DNA from: Hetaerina americana
Taxonomy: Eukaryota; Arthropoda; Insecta; Odonata; Calopterygidae
Reading direction: 5' to 3'
DNA length: 64,000 nt
NCBI GenBank assembly: GCA_022747635.1
Contig: JAKTNV010000005.1
Span: forward strand, 50,993,013 to 51,057,012
Shown here: piece by piece, positions 15,233 through 26,571 of the stretch
Layout of the letters: the number at the start of each line of letters is the position of its first letter
How positions within the stretch are numbered: the first letter of the stretch is position 1
The notes under the pieces: model-generated
Databases searched by the model: none
What the model was told of the DNA's origin: nothing
The model's input: the letters and a program-made list of their open reading frames with translations, nothing else
Translations under genes and position numbers: made by a program

Positions 15233-15335
15233 CCTGCGCCGTCGACACCCGTTGCCGGGTGGCCTACCAACCACAACGAGCGGAGGAAAAAGAAGATCAG
15301 GGACGTCTGGCGGTCGGATGTACTTGTTGCTTCTT
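15233..15335 (+). other. Candidate exon start (GC-rich segment after a good acceptor)
   Basis: TTTTATTTTATTTTATAG ends at 15232 and is followed abruptly by about 95 GC-rich bases in an AT-rich setting. All three frames are open at first. One gives a proline-rich start with GWPTNHNERRKKKIRDVW, another a hydrophobic run MYLLLLFIILYLP further on. No good donor follows, so it would be a terminal exon or a chance acceptor next to a foreign fragment. No family is recognised. Confidence 0.28.
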
Positions 15336-17639
15336 TTTATTATCCTATATTTACCGATATCTGTTTGCATTAAAATACATATGATTTAATGAAGAACAAA
15401 AAAGGCCGCTCTTTGAATATGATTGCTGTAACTTACGAATAAAATCATACCAACTTAAGTCCTATCAATTATTGGATTTTTATTTCAAAATATCGTAGAC
15501 CCATGGGCAACGCCCATGCTCTATGCCTGACTCGAGCCCGGAATTATAAGAAAATGTTTTGCTTATAAAACTGATCCTTGTCGGGGTTAATCAACACCAA
15601 TTAAATATTTTGTAGCGAAATTAATGAAATTGTCACAGCACCAAGTGAAAATGAGTTTTATAACAAGGTTAAGATCTCCCCAACTAGATTTTCCAGCCTT
15701 TCCTTAAGCCACACGTTTTCTCACTTCCAATGAGGAATCGATTTCCTTTAGAATCAATTTTTCAGACGATGGAATACCTGTATGGAAATCCGCAACCCAC
15801 TTGCGCACAATGGGAGAGTAATAAAATTTCATGGCCATGCCGCTCGTACTTTTTTCCACTTTCAAAAGATAAGAAAATACAATCCCCTTAACATTGGTTC
15901 CACACTGCTGGTAGACAGCTTCTTTGGACTACTGTTTCATTTCCAAATACTAGCCGCAGAGTCCCACGTGCCGCTCGCTTTACTCCACCTACTAAGGCGT
16001 CGTCACCGGGACATTTTCCATCGGAAATGGTGGGGTATTACCACTCCACCAGAACACCAAGGTTCTTTTAATGGTACATAAAATTTGTAACGTGGAATCG
16101 ATTTTTGTGCTGTGCTGCTTCTACGTCTGTGAATTATTTTAATTTCTTGAGAAGTGCAATTTTATCCCTAAAAATGTTGATAATTTTTTGAAACGAATGA
16201 AAAATGACTGCGTCACAGAAAAGCAATCTGAAATGAAAACAATTGCAAATTTGATGTCATGCATGCCAATTGACACGGTAAAAGCAGATGTTAATGCTGA
16301 AGTTACTTCAATTAGGCATCTATCACTCTGAACATACTGTCTGCAAGTAACAGTTTCAATGAAATAATCTTTAAAAAAAAAGTATTAAATGAAAATGTGA
16401 AAAGTTCGAACCGGGGTCATCTAATTTTGAAAATTTACAGCTTTTAAAAGCAAATAATCCCAATATGAGGTAACCACAGCCTTCCTTCATAAGCTTTCCT
16501 AGTCTGCTCCGGCAAACATTTTCATGTTTTGATTTTATAAAAATACGCACATATTATGTTCCAGATGAATTTACAAACACGTACTTTGGTCTCAAAATAC
16601 AATTTTTTTGTTTAATGTGACATATTACGTAAAGAATACTGTTCATCTTCAAAAATATGAACACTTTTCTTTAATTTCTTTAGTAATGATCTCGTGTGTG
16701 TAACCAAGAGACTCATCTTCTTACAATCTATATATCTTTGAAGAAAATAATTTCCTGCTTTCACCCGAGAGTGAATAAATGGAATTAGCTTAGTCCAACA
16801 TATCCACAGAACTCCTTTCTTACTGAAGAACTTGCACGTATCTGAGTGGGTACCATAATCATTTTTTATATGTGAGACCGCCCAATTTTCTCTCTGTAAG
16901 ACTTAGTCATGCTGTCATGAATTAGGTATGTAATGTTTCTTTTAATGGCGGAATGAATTTCTTTCCACACATTTCTTTCTGTTTCTAAATTGGCGTTTTA
17001 TTCAACAAATAATCGCTTACCGATTTGTATTGGTTCCTTAAATTTACGAGGAGAAACCCTAACCATGCTCTGCGTTATTCAATTTATCGGTAGAATACTT
17101 TTTTGTTCTTAACTTTATGAGTGATATTTTTGATAATATGATGGTCTTTTAACTTAAAGTAACGGTTCCTAAGAACACCTTTCCTAGGGAAAATAGTTTC
17201 GTTACAATACCACGTATTACTCGAACTCAGAGATGCATAGCGTTCCAAAAATACTACCTCCAATCTGCGAGATGTAAAATACGATTGACCGGGTTCATGG
17301 TATATTAAGGGAACACTCGATGATTTCATATGAAAGGAATCAAGTTAATTAGGCATATACAAGTTTGGTTTTGCTAGTTCATCGGTAGCTCTTTCGGGTA
17401 AGCATTCCACTATTTTACCATCTAATTTGAAATGTGATTCTCCTAAATTCAATCAGAACTTTAGCTCCTTTATATAGGAGAAAGATAACTCTTATCTATA
17501 TTGTTGGTATGGAGTGATTCTACGCATTATCCTTGGTTCATGTTTAACCACCTATAGGTCGCGTTTTTGTTTTTCATCGTGCAATTCAAAAAGGTTTGAT
17601 GACTTTTTAATATACAAAAATTGACAAATTACTTGCCAG
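15336..17639. other. No gene seen; AT-rich
   Basis: 2.3 kb without recognisable repeats or genes. The 99-codon plus frame (15782-16081) and 81-codon minus frame (17084-17329) are unrecognised. Confidence 0.5.
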
Positions 17640-19080
17640 AACGAAATACAAGAGCAAAGCTAAGCAATGTAAGGCTTAGGACTGGTGGTCATAAAGAGCT
17701 TGAGAGACTGAGATAAAAAAGATGAAAAATCAAGATAAAACTAACATACAGGATGAAAAAAGCGAGCAAGGAAAAGGTTAATGGGGACCTTCGGCAAAAA
17801 ATAGAAGGCGGCGAAATTAAAGGTTGCAGAATCTAAGCGACCATGGATAACAGCTCTAATAAGAAAACTCATAGAGGCAATAAGGAAATATAAAAATCCA
17901 TTGATTGAAGTGGGGGAAATCCTTCATAAAGTTACAGAACCGAGTCCTAGGAGAGTGAAAGAAGGCAGAGGGGATATAGCCTGCTGCGAGAAAGTCAACA
18001 TTACGAGAGACAGCGAAACTGCTTATAAACTGCTGAAGATAGTTCAGAAGGAAAACGATTCGGAGAATGAAAAACAAAACCACACAGCGCCTGAGATACT
18101 AACTGAAAGATACTAATATAAGATGAAGACTTTGGGAAGGGATGAAAGGCACACAACGATGTACTCTATTAGAACCCAAACCAATTATTTAGATAGATAT
18201 TTAGATATTTTACTACCCCGCAAGCCACCGCTAGGGTGTATGGCAGGAGGTGAATACTCACCAGATTAATATTGACCCGAATACGAACCTACGTGCTACT
18301 TGAAGGTAGGTGCCTTCATTAGAGGTGAAATCTTGAAAGAAGAAGACGAATGAGATCCAGAAATACCTAAAAATGTGAAGTCAGCAGAGCAGTGATAACC
18401 CGAAAAAATTACAGGAGGCGCCAGGAGTCGACATACAAAGATGAGACATAATCAGAGCACTCGATGCTAAAGCGGAGGATACCCTCTTTGGAATAAACAG
18501 ATATAGCAGTGGAATAGAGCTATGACAGCGAAAAAATATCAGACATTCCAAGAAGAGTGTAATGATCGCAATACCAAGGACGCAAGAAGATATAAACGTG
18601 AAGAGCTCAGAACGTTGGATCTGATGTCTAACACTTCGAAAATACTTTCTCGGATTATACAAAGAATACAATGAAAGCTAGAAGAACATCACAAGGAAAC
18701 AAATTCGGATTCATTAAAAATTGACGAGCAAGAGTTCTAATACTCATCTTGGGGATACTGGCCGAAAACATAATACAAGTAAACCAGTCGACCAGTCAAT
18801 CAGTCAACTTTGAGGACTACGAGAACGTCGAATTAAATTACATGTTCAAGATACTTGAAGTGCTTAGGATAGACTACAATGCCAGTTGAATAATCTATCA
18901 CCCCTACATATAAGAATCAAGTGACGTCCACGCAAATGAAAAGCGGAAGGAATATAGAAGTCAGAACAAACAAAAGAGTTAGACAAGGATAAAATTTCTC
19001 ACCAGCACTATTCAACTTGCATTTCTTGTTAGATGACTTAATCCGGAATTATACTTTTATTATAAACAAAATTTCAGATG
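17640..19080 (+). pseudogene. LINE-B relic 2, RT region, interrupted by a repeat module
   Basis: A second copy of the family at 1-610. It includes the shared AACTGAAAGATACTAATATA word near 18102-18120, an EEDE..PEIP pre-RT segment (18320-18370), an IPRRV.IAIP segment (18555-18590), and late RT motifs (18985-19015) where VRQG, a stop, then FSPALFNL stands for the VRQGCxLSPxLFNL motif. Multiple stops and frameshifts make it non-functional. A dispersed module (18195-18310, minus) interrupts it. Confidence 0.6.
18195..18310 (-). repeat. Dispersed CACCCCCTGCC module, copy 1 (inside LINE-B relic 2)
   Basis: On the minus strand it reads TATTCGGGTCAA, TAATCTGGTG, CACCTCCTGCCATACACCCT and GGTGGCTTGCGGGGTA. 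The same order occurs at 51930-52085 and 58140-58290, and in part at 56735-56820. Because it lies within a LINE relic it arrived later than that LINE. Confidence 0.65.
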
Positions 19081-19311
19081 CTTCTTAGTTTAAGAATTTG
19101 GTGAACCGGCCTTGATATACCAGGCATATTCTCATGCACAGAGTGTTTCCACGTCCTATTTCAATATGTATAAACGTGTGTGTGACTCGGAAAATATCTA
19201 CTCTATCACGAAACTTTAATGACTCAGAAAAATTACTTTAAAAATCCCTTAATATGAAAATGGGCCACTCGCATAGTTAAATCAGTACATACTAGTATAT
19301 TAGATGAATGG
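19081..19311. other. Short AT-rich spacer, nothing seen
   Basis: Lies between LINE-B relic 2 and the SINE-1 head, with no recognisable signal. Confidence 0.5.
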
Positions 19312-19383
19312 GTCACGGTAGTCCAGGGGGTAGAGCGTTGGAATGACCGAAGGGTCCCGGGTTCGAATCCCGGGCATGGCACT
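19312..19383 (+). tRNA. tRNA-like Pol III head of SINE-1
   Basis: The A-box region is TAGTCCAGGGGGTAGAGC. There is a perfect B box GGTTCGAATCC (19360-19370) inside a strong T arm CCCGGGTTCGAATCCCGGG. The D stem is mispaired and the acceptor is partial, so it is a SINE promoter, not a decoding tRNA. Confidence 0.55.
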
Positions 19384-19575
19384 TTGGGCACCTGCAGCTC
19401 CACCCGGGCTATATGATTTTTCGGGTACCAGATCTTCCTGGGAAACCATAACCGGTACAGGGAAAGGAACTCCCCCCCCCTACCCAGATGCGTGAATTTC
19501 ACACGCCGTATAGAGCTTAGTACTCTACCATCATCTACTAAACCGAGATTCGGGTTGATTACTGTTTTTATGGTT
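19312..19575 (+). mobile_element. SINE-1, the most complete copy
   Basis: Order: tRNA-like head (19312-19383); linker TTTGGGCACCTGCAG; core GGGTACCAGATCTTCCTGGG with AAACCATAACCGG; GGAAAGGAACT with a C9 run; and tail GCCGTA, CTCTACCATCATCTACT, AAACCGAGATTCGGGTTGAT. Other copies: 4317-4540, 23655-23755 (tail only), 31033-31160 (minus, head plus tail), 41793-42001 (minus) and 43955-44199 (minus). It is a tRNA-derived SINE that depends on a LINE for movement. The partner LINE is not identified. Confidence 0.75.
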
Positions 19576-20125
19576 TTTTATATTAGATAAATGCTCGGTA
19601 TCTGCATTAAGTCATTATTAACGTTTTTCCTCTCGGGTTTAATGGAGCCAGTGTGTGCTTAATTATCAGAGAGCACGTTAAGTGACAGAACTTTTCAGTG
19701 ATTGGCGTATGTAAATATGGATAGTAATATTGCCCAAATTTACATTTTGAGGCTTTCTGGAAAGGCTTCACTCACTTTTTGAAATGCCGTATGCTCATGT
19801 GCACTGTTATTCAAGATTTATACTGAATAATGTATGTTTGTTTGGATAATAACGTCTGTGCATGGGTATCACAAAAATGTGATCGTCGTTCAGGTGAGGG
19901 AGTGAATATTTCGACCTGAAGTCCAGGCAAGCAATCCCTAACACAATTACACCGCATTCATGGTCAAGGCTGGACTGTGTCCCACAACTTTTTTTTATGC
20001 ATGGTAAACAAGTTACCAATAGTGATTTTTCAAATTTCTTGAGAGATATCAAAACAATTATTTCGCATTCCCTAACTTTACGTTCACAGTTTGCATTTAT
20101 CGCTCAAAATTAAAATTGTTCAACC
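19576..20125. other. No gene seen; AT-rich
   Basis: No feature recognised. An 81-codon minus frame at 19807-20052 has no domain I can name. Confidence 0.5.
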
Positions 20126-20304
20126 CTTATATCTATTTCCATTTACATGGAAATAGATATAAGGAAAAGCGATAGGAATGCGCAAAGGACGAACACAGGA
20201 AAGGTGTGTGTTTGTGTTCCTATCCCTTTTCCTTTTATCTATTTCTATGTAAATGAATATTTGCTCGCCGTTTGGGGGGATTTCGTGTTTGAATGTGTGT
20301 GTGT
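20126..20304. mobile_element. SINE-3 copy D, three pieces in alternating orientation
   Basis: A plus-oriented piece (20126-20142) and a minus piece (from 20147) form a perfect 17-bp inverted repeat with a 4-base loop. The minus piece (20147-20205, GATATAAGGAAAAGCGATAGG) is then mirrored by a plus piece (20206-20294) that ends with GGGATTTCGTGTTTGAATGT and runs into (TG)n/(TA)n. The tRNA-like head is absent. Confidence 0.7.
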
Positions 20305-20330
20305 GTATATATAAATATACATATATATAC

Positions 20331-20361
<31 letters not shown>

Positions 20362-20377
20362 CATACATATATATATA

Positions 20378-20425
<48 letters not shown>
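20296..20425. repeat. (TG)n then (TA)n microsatellite
   Basis: A short TG run changes to about 110 bp of (TA)n with CA and CT interruptions. It joins the SINE-3 3' end directly to the first base of LINE-A. Confidence 0.95.
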
Positions 20426-20426
<1 letters not shown>

Positions 20427-23325
20427 CCTCCCTCCCCGGACTACAACCTTGACGTGGTGGAAGGGCTTGTGCGTTCCGATGACCTCTAGAGCTGTGCTGG
20501 CGGGAGTAATAATTATTGCTCCTGGTTGGGTCACCCATGCCAGATAGGTCGAAGGTTAGGAGCCAGACGAAAGGTAGTCCCCGCAGCGTCTGTTCCTCAG
20601 TGAGGCGGCTGCAATGGCGTCTGACCCCAGAGGAGCGGCCAGCGAGTGATGGTGTCACGTTAAAAACACTATTGAGGAAGGCAACGGGAAACCACCTCAA
20701 TTATCATTCCCAAGATTTACATGATGGACTATACAGAGATTTTGAGTCCTGGCAACTACGGGGCTCGGCCCAATTGGCCGTGTGTCGTGCCCGGCAGCGG
20801 GGGAGGCAAGCCTTCCGCGGTCATCATCCCACGAAACCCTTGCAAGGGAAAACCAGCAGCAGCAGGACAGAAGACGCAAAAGAAGAAGACCAAATTAGTT
20901 AGAATAGGAATGTGGAATGTTAGGACAATGATGAGGACAGGGAAATTGGAGAATGTTAAGCGAGAGATGAGAAGGCGATATTTTAGGTTTATGCAAGGTG
21001 AGGTGGAAAGATAGTGGGGGTTACTGGAGTGATAAGTATAGAATAATATACAGCGGCGGGGACGAGAGCCAACGAGGGGTTGCCATAGTATTAAATGAAG
21101 AGGTAAAAAAAACGTAGTCAACATAGAGCAGGTAACGGACAGAATACTACTAGTAGGGATAAAAGCAGAACCGACGAACTTGGTTATTGTTCAGGTATAC
21201 ATGCCACCGAGAAACCATAAGGAAGAAGAGGTGGATAGGATATACGATCAGTTAGAGGACATGATCGCGTGTGTTCCTGCAGGGAAACATTTGATAGTGA
21301 TCGGGGATTGGAATGCAACGGTAGGGGAGAAAGCAGTGGAGTTCTGCAGTAGACAGGGGCTAGTCATCACCAAAACTTGGTCTAGACACCAAAAAAGACG
21401 CAGGTAGACATGGAAAATGCCAGGTGACTCAGAAAGGTATCAGCTAGATTATATCCTGGTTAGACACAGGTTTAGGAACAGTGTGATAAATTTCCACAGC
21501 TTCCCGGGAGCGGATGCGGACTCTGACAACAATTTAGTTGTTATGAAATGTAGCGTCCGTTTCCAAAAGATAAGGCAGGGGCGGCGACTTAGAAAATGGA
21601 ATGTAGAAGCATTAAATGGTTTGAAAAGAAAGGAATACAAACAGGCGGTAGAGAAAATCATGGAGGATGGTAAAGAGGTAGGTACTATCGAATGAAAATA
21701 GGAAAGTATTAAGAAAGGGTTGTCTAAAGCCGCAAAAGACACTATTGCAACCGTTAGCGCTAAAAGGACTAGGAAACCATGGATCACGGATGAGATGATG
21801 ACAAAGATGGATGAGCGCGAAAATGGAAGAATGTAAATACAGAATTAGGCAAAATGAAGTACAAAGAATTAAACAATAAATTTAGGCGGGAAACAAATAA
21901 AGCAAAAGAAGCATGGTGGAATACGCAGTGCGAGGATATGGAAAGTCTGCAGAGGAAGGGTGAAATCGGTGCGCTGTACAGCAAAGTTAAATCTTTATCG
22001 GGAAGTAAGAAAGGGAGATCAACGATAGTAGTTAGAGATAAGGCGGGTAAGGTAATATTTGACGCAGGAAAGATCCAAATGAGATGGAAGGAGTATATAG
22101 AAGAACTGTATAGTAAAGAACTCAGACCAACAAAGTTAGACATTGAAAAAGAATATGACGCAGACGAAGACAGCTTAGGTCCAGGCATACTAGACAATGA
22201 GATAGAAAAAGCATTAAGGGAGATGAAACTAAATAAGGCCGTGGGGGTGGATAACATTCCCGTGGAACTTTTAAAATGCTAAGGAAAATGAGGGAGGAAG
22301 AGGCTATATGGGTTGATCCGTAGTATTTATGAGGAAGGAATCTGGCCGGAACACTTTTTGAGATCAGTTTTAGTTCCTATTCCGAAAAAGGTAAAGGCTT
22401 CATCATGTGAGGATTACAGGACGATAAGTTTGATATCCCACGCAGCTAAAGTTGTGCTCAGGATCATAAACAAAAGGATAGAGAGTAAGGCAAATGATTA
22501 CTTAGTGGATGATCAGTTTGGGTTTAGGAAGGGGAGAGGTACGCGTGATGCCATTGCAGTAATGATATTATTAATCGAGACGAATATAGAACACAACCAG
22601 GAGTATGTGCCTGTTTCGTAGATTTCGAAAAAGCGTTTGATAGAGTGAATTGGGAATAACTAATGCGTATTCTGCAGAAAAAAGGAATAGATTGGAGGGA
22701 AAGGAAGCTAATCCGTAACCTGTACATGTCTCAGACTGCTCAGGTGCGGGTGGGAAACGGGGAGTCCGGATGGGCAGTGTTAGGAAGAGGTGTAAGGCAG
22801 GGTTGCTCATTATCACCGTTGCTGTTCAACCTGTATGCAGTGGAAATGATCAAAGAGGCGAGGGAAGAACTGGAAGTAGGAGTGAAAGTGGGCGGGGAAT
22901 TCGTAAAATCAGTTAGGTTTGCAGATGACCAAGCTTTAGTTTGACAGTCAGCCAAGGGGCTGCAAGCATTGCTGAGTGAATTGGAAATTCAGTGCGACAG
23001 GTATGGGATGAGAATCAATATTAATAAAACAAAGGTTATGCGATTTTCTAGAAAGAAAAAGGCTAAGCTGAACGTTAAAATAGGAGGGCAAAAACTAGAG
23101 CAGGTAGAACAGTTTACGTATCTCGTTAGTGTTTTGGACCAACACGGTCAAAGTAGTAGGGACGTAGGGAGAAGAATTTCGCTTGGCAAAGAGGCTTTCA
23201 CAAGGAGGAGGGAATTGATGACGGGGACGTTGAGTAAGGATGTTAAGAAAAGACTCGTAAAAACTTTGATATGGAGCGTAACTATGTACGATGCGGAAAC
23301 GTGGTCGAGGGGAGAAAATAACGTG
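20426..23325 (+). pseudogene. LINE-A: non-LTR retrotransposon with AP endonuclease and RT, degenerate
   Basis: A 5' leader starts CCTCCCTCCCCGGACTACAA, followed by coding remnants in changing frames. Endonuclease: WNVRTM near 20913, VYMPP near 21200, GDWNA at 21303, then LDYILV. The usual SDHN has become SDNN (21522-21533), losing the catalytic histidine. RT: VPIPKK and YRTISL (22370-22440), QFGFRKGRGTRDAI (22515-22555), FVDFEKAFDRVNW (22612-22653), VRQGCSLSPLLFNLY (22790-22835), FADD (22918-22929), then the GGQKLEQVEQFTYL and ETWSR C-terminal region to 23325. Frameshifts near 21110 and 22605 and stops at 21014, 22656 and 22942 inactivate it. The family normally extends beyond ETW, so the 3' end is missing. 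Motif style suggests the RTE group; the exact clade is not certain. Confidence 0.85.
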
Positions 23326-23495
23326 TGAGTGTTTTCCCCTATATCACAGTCTTCAACATCCCACTCCCGGTCAACACCCGCTTCATCCACTTTTCCTGTC
23401 TCCATAGGATTTCTCCCAACAAACCCCTTTCTTTGCCCACCATACCAAGTACTTCCTCATTTGTTTTCTTATCTGCCCATTAACGTGTGAGTGTT
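23319..23495. repeat. 15-bp direct repeat bounding a 147-bp segment at the LINE-A 3' edge
   Basis: TAACGTGTGAGTGTT occurs at 23319-23333 and 23481-23495. The pyrimidine-rich segment between them could be an insertion with a target duplication, or a small tandem duplication with later divergence. Confidence 0.6.
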
Positions 23496-23574
23496 CTTCT
23501 TCTTTTTTTGTGTTTCTATATTGTGTGTTACTGTGTATTGTACTATTCGGCACTTCAGTGTTACGTCTACGAAA

Positions 23575-23576
<2 letters not shown>

Positions 23577-23642
<66 letters not shown>

Positions 23643-23643
23643 G
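23577..23643. repeat. (TA)n microsatellite downstream of LINE-A
   Basis: About 60 bp of pure TA, then TGTATATGATGATGATG. Confidence 0.95.
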
Positions 23644-23654
23644 ATGATGATGTG

Positions 23655-23755
23655 ACACCTGATGTGTTGATTTCAGGCGCCGTAGGGCCTAGTACTGAGT
23701 GAACTCTACCATCACCTACGAAACTGACCTTCGGGTTGATTACTGTTGATTACGC
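23655..23755 (+). mobile_element. SINE-1 3' tail only
   Basis: Matches the final part of the 19312-19575 copy: GATGTGTTGATTTCA for GATGCGTGAATTTCA, GCCGTA, CTCTACCATCACCTAC, GAAACTGACCTTCGGGTTGA and TTACTG. Head and core are missing, as in a 5'-truncated insertion. Confidence 0.7.
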
Positions 23756-24859
23756 ACGAATAACCATACTGCTTTACATAAGAAGATAACAAAAATGAGT
23801 TGCTCCGTTCATAATTTTGGTCTATGAGCATTTTGATATTAAAATATAATTTTATTTTTGAAGTTGGAATTTTTTTATAATGAGAACAAAATAATACCGA
23901 TATTTCTTTCTAGACCTCAATTATGATTGTAATTTTCCACTGATTCCCCTTCCTTATATTATTATTCTTTATAATTCTAACTTCTTATTCCAATCTGTTC
24001 AAATGATACAGTAAAATACTACATATTTATGGTAAACACGAAACTCGGCCCAATCTATATAGCAAAGCTCAGTCTTACATTTAAATTTAATTATGTAAAT
24101 AAATAGCGTGGAGGTAGATGTCGAGAATACTTTGAACAACTAATGTAAACTTTAGCATAACTATCTCCTCTATTTTTTTCCCTTTCTTTGCCACCATAAT
24201 TACCTTGACTTTGCATAACACCCAAATTTTAACTTATTAAGAAAGTAACTGAAATAAAGAGTGATCAACTGAAATGCTACTGAGAAGTTGGGATAAAATT
24301 TTGCCCTTTTATTGTAACCCAAAATATGATTTTTAGACTGATTTTTAAACTAATCTTGCAATTAAACACCACAGTTTTGAATAAAAAGTTTGGTTTCGTG
24401 AGGAAGAGTAATTTCATAAAACAAGTGGAAATCCATCCCAAGTCCATAAATCATTAATGATAAAGTGGTGGGTCTGGGAATGAAGAAATATTTTGGGTAC
24501 ACTGAAAAAACACTTTTTACGACGATGAACATTTGATAATGGACATTTCTCTTTAAATATGTTATTGTTTGTCGTGAAAATAGAGTTATCTCCCAGTACC
24601 ATTCTCCAAACCTGCGAGAAAACTTGTTAGCCCCATGCATCACAACGCTGACTGGAAGAACTGTGCAAATGTCTCCCGGAACCATGGAGGCAAATGGTGA
24701 TGTAGCACCTCGAGTACAAGCCCGCGGGTTAATCCACGTTTATTTGATTACAAAATTCTCTCTCGGCTTTTAAAGTAATTCCATTAAACTCCGCAGACCA
24801 TTCACCAAGTTCCAGCGACTTTATTTATGGACCGAAAAGGCACTGGGGACGTTAAAAGG
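23756..24859. other. No gene seen; AT-rich
   Basis: A 107-codon minus frame (24362-24685) has no recognisable domain. Nothing else is visible. Confidence 0.5.
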
Positions 24860-26060
24860 GACAACCGTACAGTCGTCACGTGACTCACTCCCAAAGAATT
24901 ACGGCGAGTTTGACGAAGCACTCGTGCGCCACTCACACTACATCGGCACCGCTAAGGCAAACATCAGTTCCTCGGTCGGAAAATAAGGGACAAACACACA
25001 AAAACGCCACGGCCGAGTGTGGGAGACGTCAAAACCTTCGACATCGTCGCAGAAAGAAAACAAAATAAAAGGGCAGGGAGAGCGTGCATGTAAACGAAAA
25101 TCAATTCCACTCACCAGATCCTCGCCTTTTTGTTTGTCCCTGTGTCCTTGCTCTTTTTTTCACAGCCAGGTGGCTATCCACTTCGAAATCCTTCTCGTTA
25201 GGCGACCGAGGAGATGGGTTGGCAACAGCCCAGTACGTCTCCGCGAGCACCACGGAAATGAAACAGGTGGCGGACGGTGACGTAGCTCTTATGCTGGTCG
25301 AAGCCAGGCTCTATGTATACAGAAAAGGGGTAGGAGGGAGAGACAGCGAGAAAGAGAGATAGAAAGATAAAGAAAGAGAACTTGGAATAGATGGAGGAAC
25401 TTTCAGGAATTGAATCGAACGAACCGAGGGAAGCAAACGCCTGACGCCGAAAAGTCGGCGCTCGGCGGTGATTAACACGAACTTTCACGACCGTCTCTGC
25501 ACTTCTCTTGAACGAACACACGCTCACGCAGGCACGGGAATAAAATCCATAGGTGGTTCGCACCAAAACTCAGCGCGAGGTTGCCAGGACGAAGACCCGA
25601 AGCAATTCCTTCCTTCCTCCCGAATCGTTGAAGGCGAGAGGAGAGGAGCTCGGAACAGTAGGATTCGCTCGCTTCCTTTCGCCCTCTTGTCTGTCCTCTG
25701 GCGTGTTCACGCCCCGTTTCCACACACCCGGACTGCGGGTCGAAAACATTAAGGCGGGGAGAGGAGGCCTTCCTAGGACCCCCTTCTCAACCCTCCTCCC
25801 ACCCTCCCCTTCCCTCTTCGCCCCTCCATCTGCTTCCTTCCCTCCCTCTCCGATACTTTTATCGCAGCCAGTCTCTCTCTCTTGCCTCCTCCTCCTCCTC
25901 TTTCCGCCCCTCCCGCGAGCTATCTTACTCCTCCCGTTGCTCGAGTCGCCCAACTGTTGCTCGACCCAGTGCGGAGCTTCTCATTTCCTCCAGCGGTGTT
26001 TCACCGTCTCTCAGCTTCGCGAAATATTTTCTAGGTGTACGCAGCACTTTCGCTCATTGT
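24860..26060. promoter_or_regulatory. CpG-rich island 2 with a palindromic E-box, possible promoter
   Basis: A 1.2-kb GC- and CpG-rich block in AT-rich DNA. It contains a perfect 10-bp E-box palindrome GTCACGTGAC (24875-24884), the kind bound by bHLH-ZIP factors. The plus strand is C/T-rich at 25780-25930. Open frames of 80-170 codons on both strands look compositional. It could be the 5' region of a host gene. No TATA box, start codon context or splice donor settles the direction. Confidence 0.35.
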
Positions 26061-26538
26061 ATTAATTGAAACGGTAATATTTAGCGCGTGTATAATCTTT
26101 TCCGTTGTTGACCAAGTCGTAAACATGACGAGAAACCCAGATAGTTCTTCACAAAGTCTCTCAGGTTATGCCAAAGTCCGTGAATCAGGAAGATTAAAGT
26201 GAAAATGACATTTTTTTTAGTTCGGTGACATCTATACTAGCAATGTACCCAGTTAGGCACCACTAGGTACTGTATCAGGGGATGATTCCACTTCAGGTAT
26301 GCTAAATGATCGAAAATCGAAAAATCGATGTTAATTGTATATTAGTTACACACGGATATGTTGAATATCAAACCCTGGAAGTAATGTTTACATTATTATT
26401 CACTTGAAATACAAAATACAAAAATAGTGAGTAATTAAATACTCCTCTAAGCAAGTGAGACGAGATGCTAGGAGTTTAAGTCAAAAATTGACTTCTTATT
26501 ATTGAAAAATTGTTCCCCGAGTGATATCGTATGCAATT
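26061..26538. other. AT-rich left flank of the palindromic array
   Basis: No feature recognised except ATCGTATGCAATT at 26526-26538, which is repeated at the far side of the array. Confidence 0.6.
26526..26538 (+). repeat. Left 13-bp direct repeat bounding the array
   Basis: ATCGTATGCAATT, identical to 29755-29767. It is consistent with a target-site duplication around the whole 3.2-kb array. Confidence 0.7.
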
Positions 26539-26571
26539 TCAATGCAACAATTTGAGAGCGTAAAAATCATT

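Noticed and set aside
25553..26065. 170-codon frame in CpG-rich island 2, with a 127-codon frame opposite
   Set aside because: Both strands are open because stop codons are rare in this composition. Translations are low complexity.
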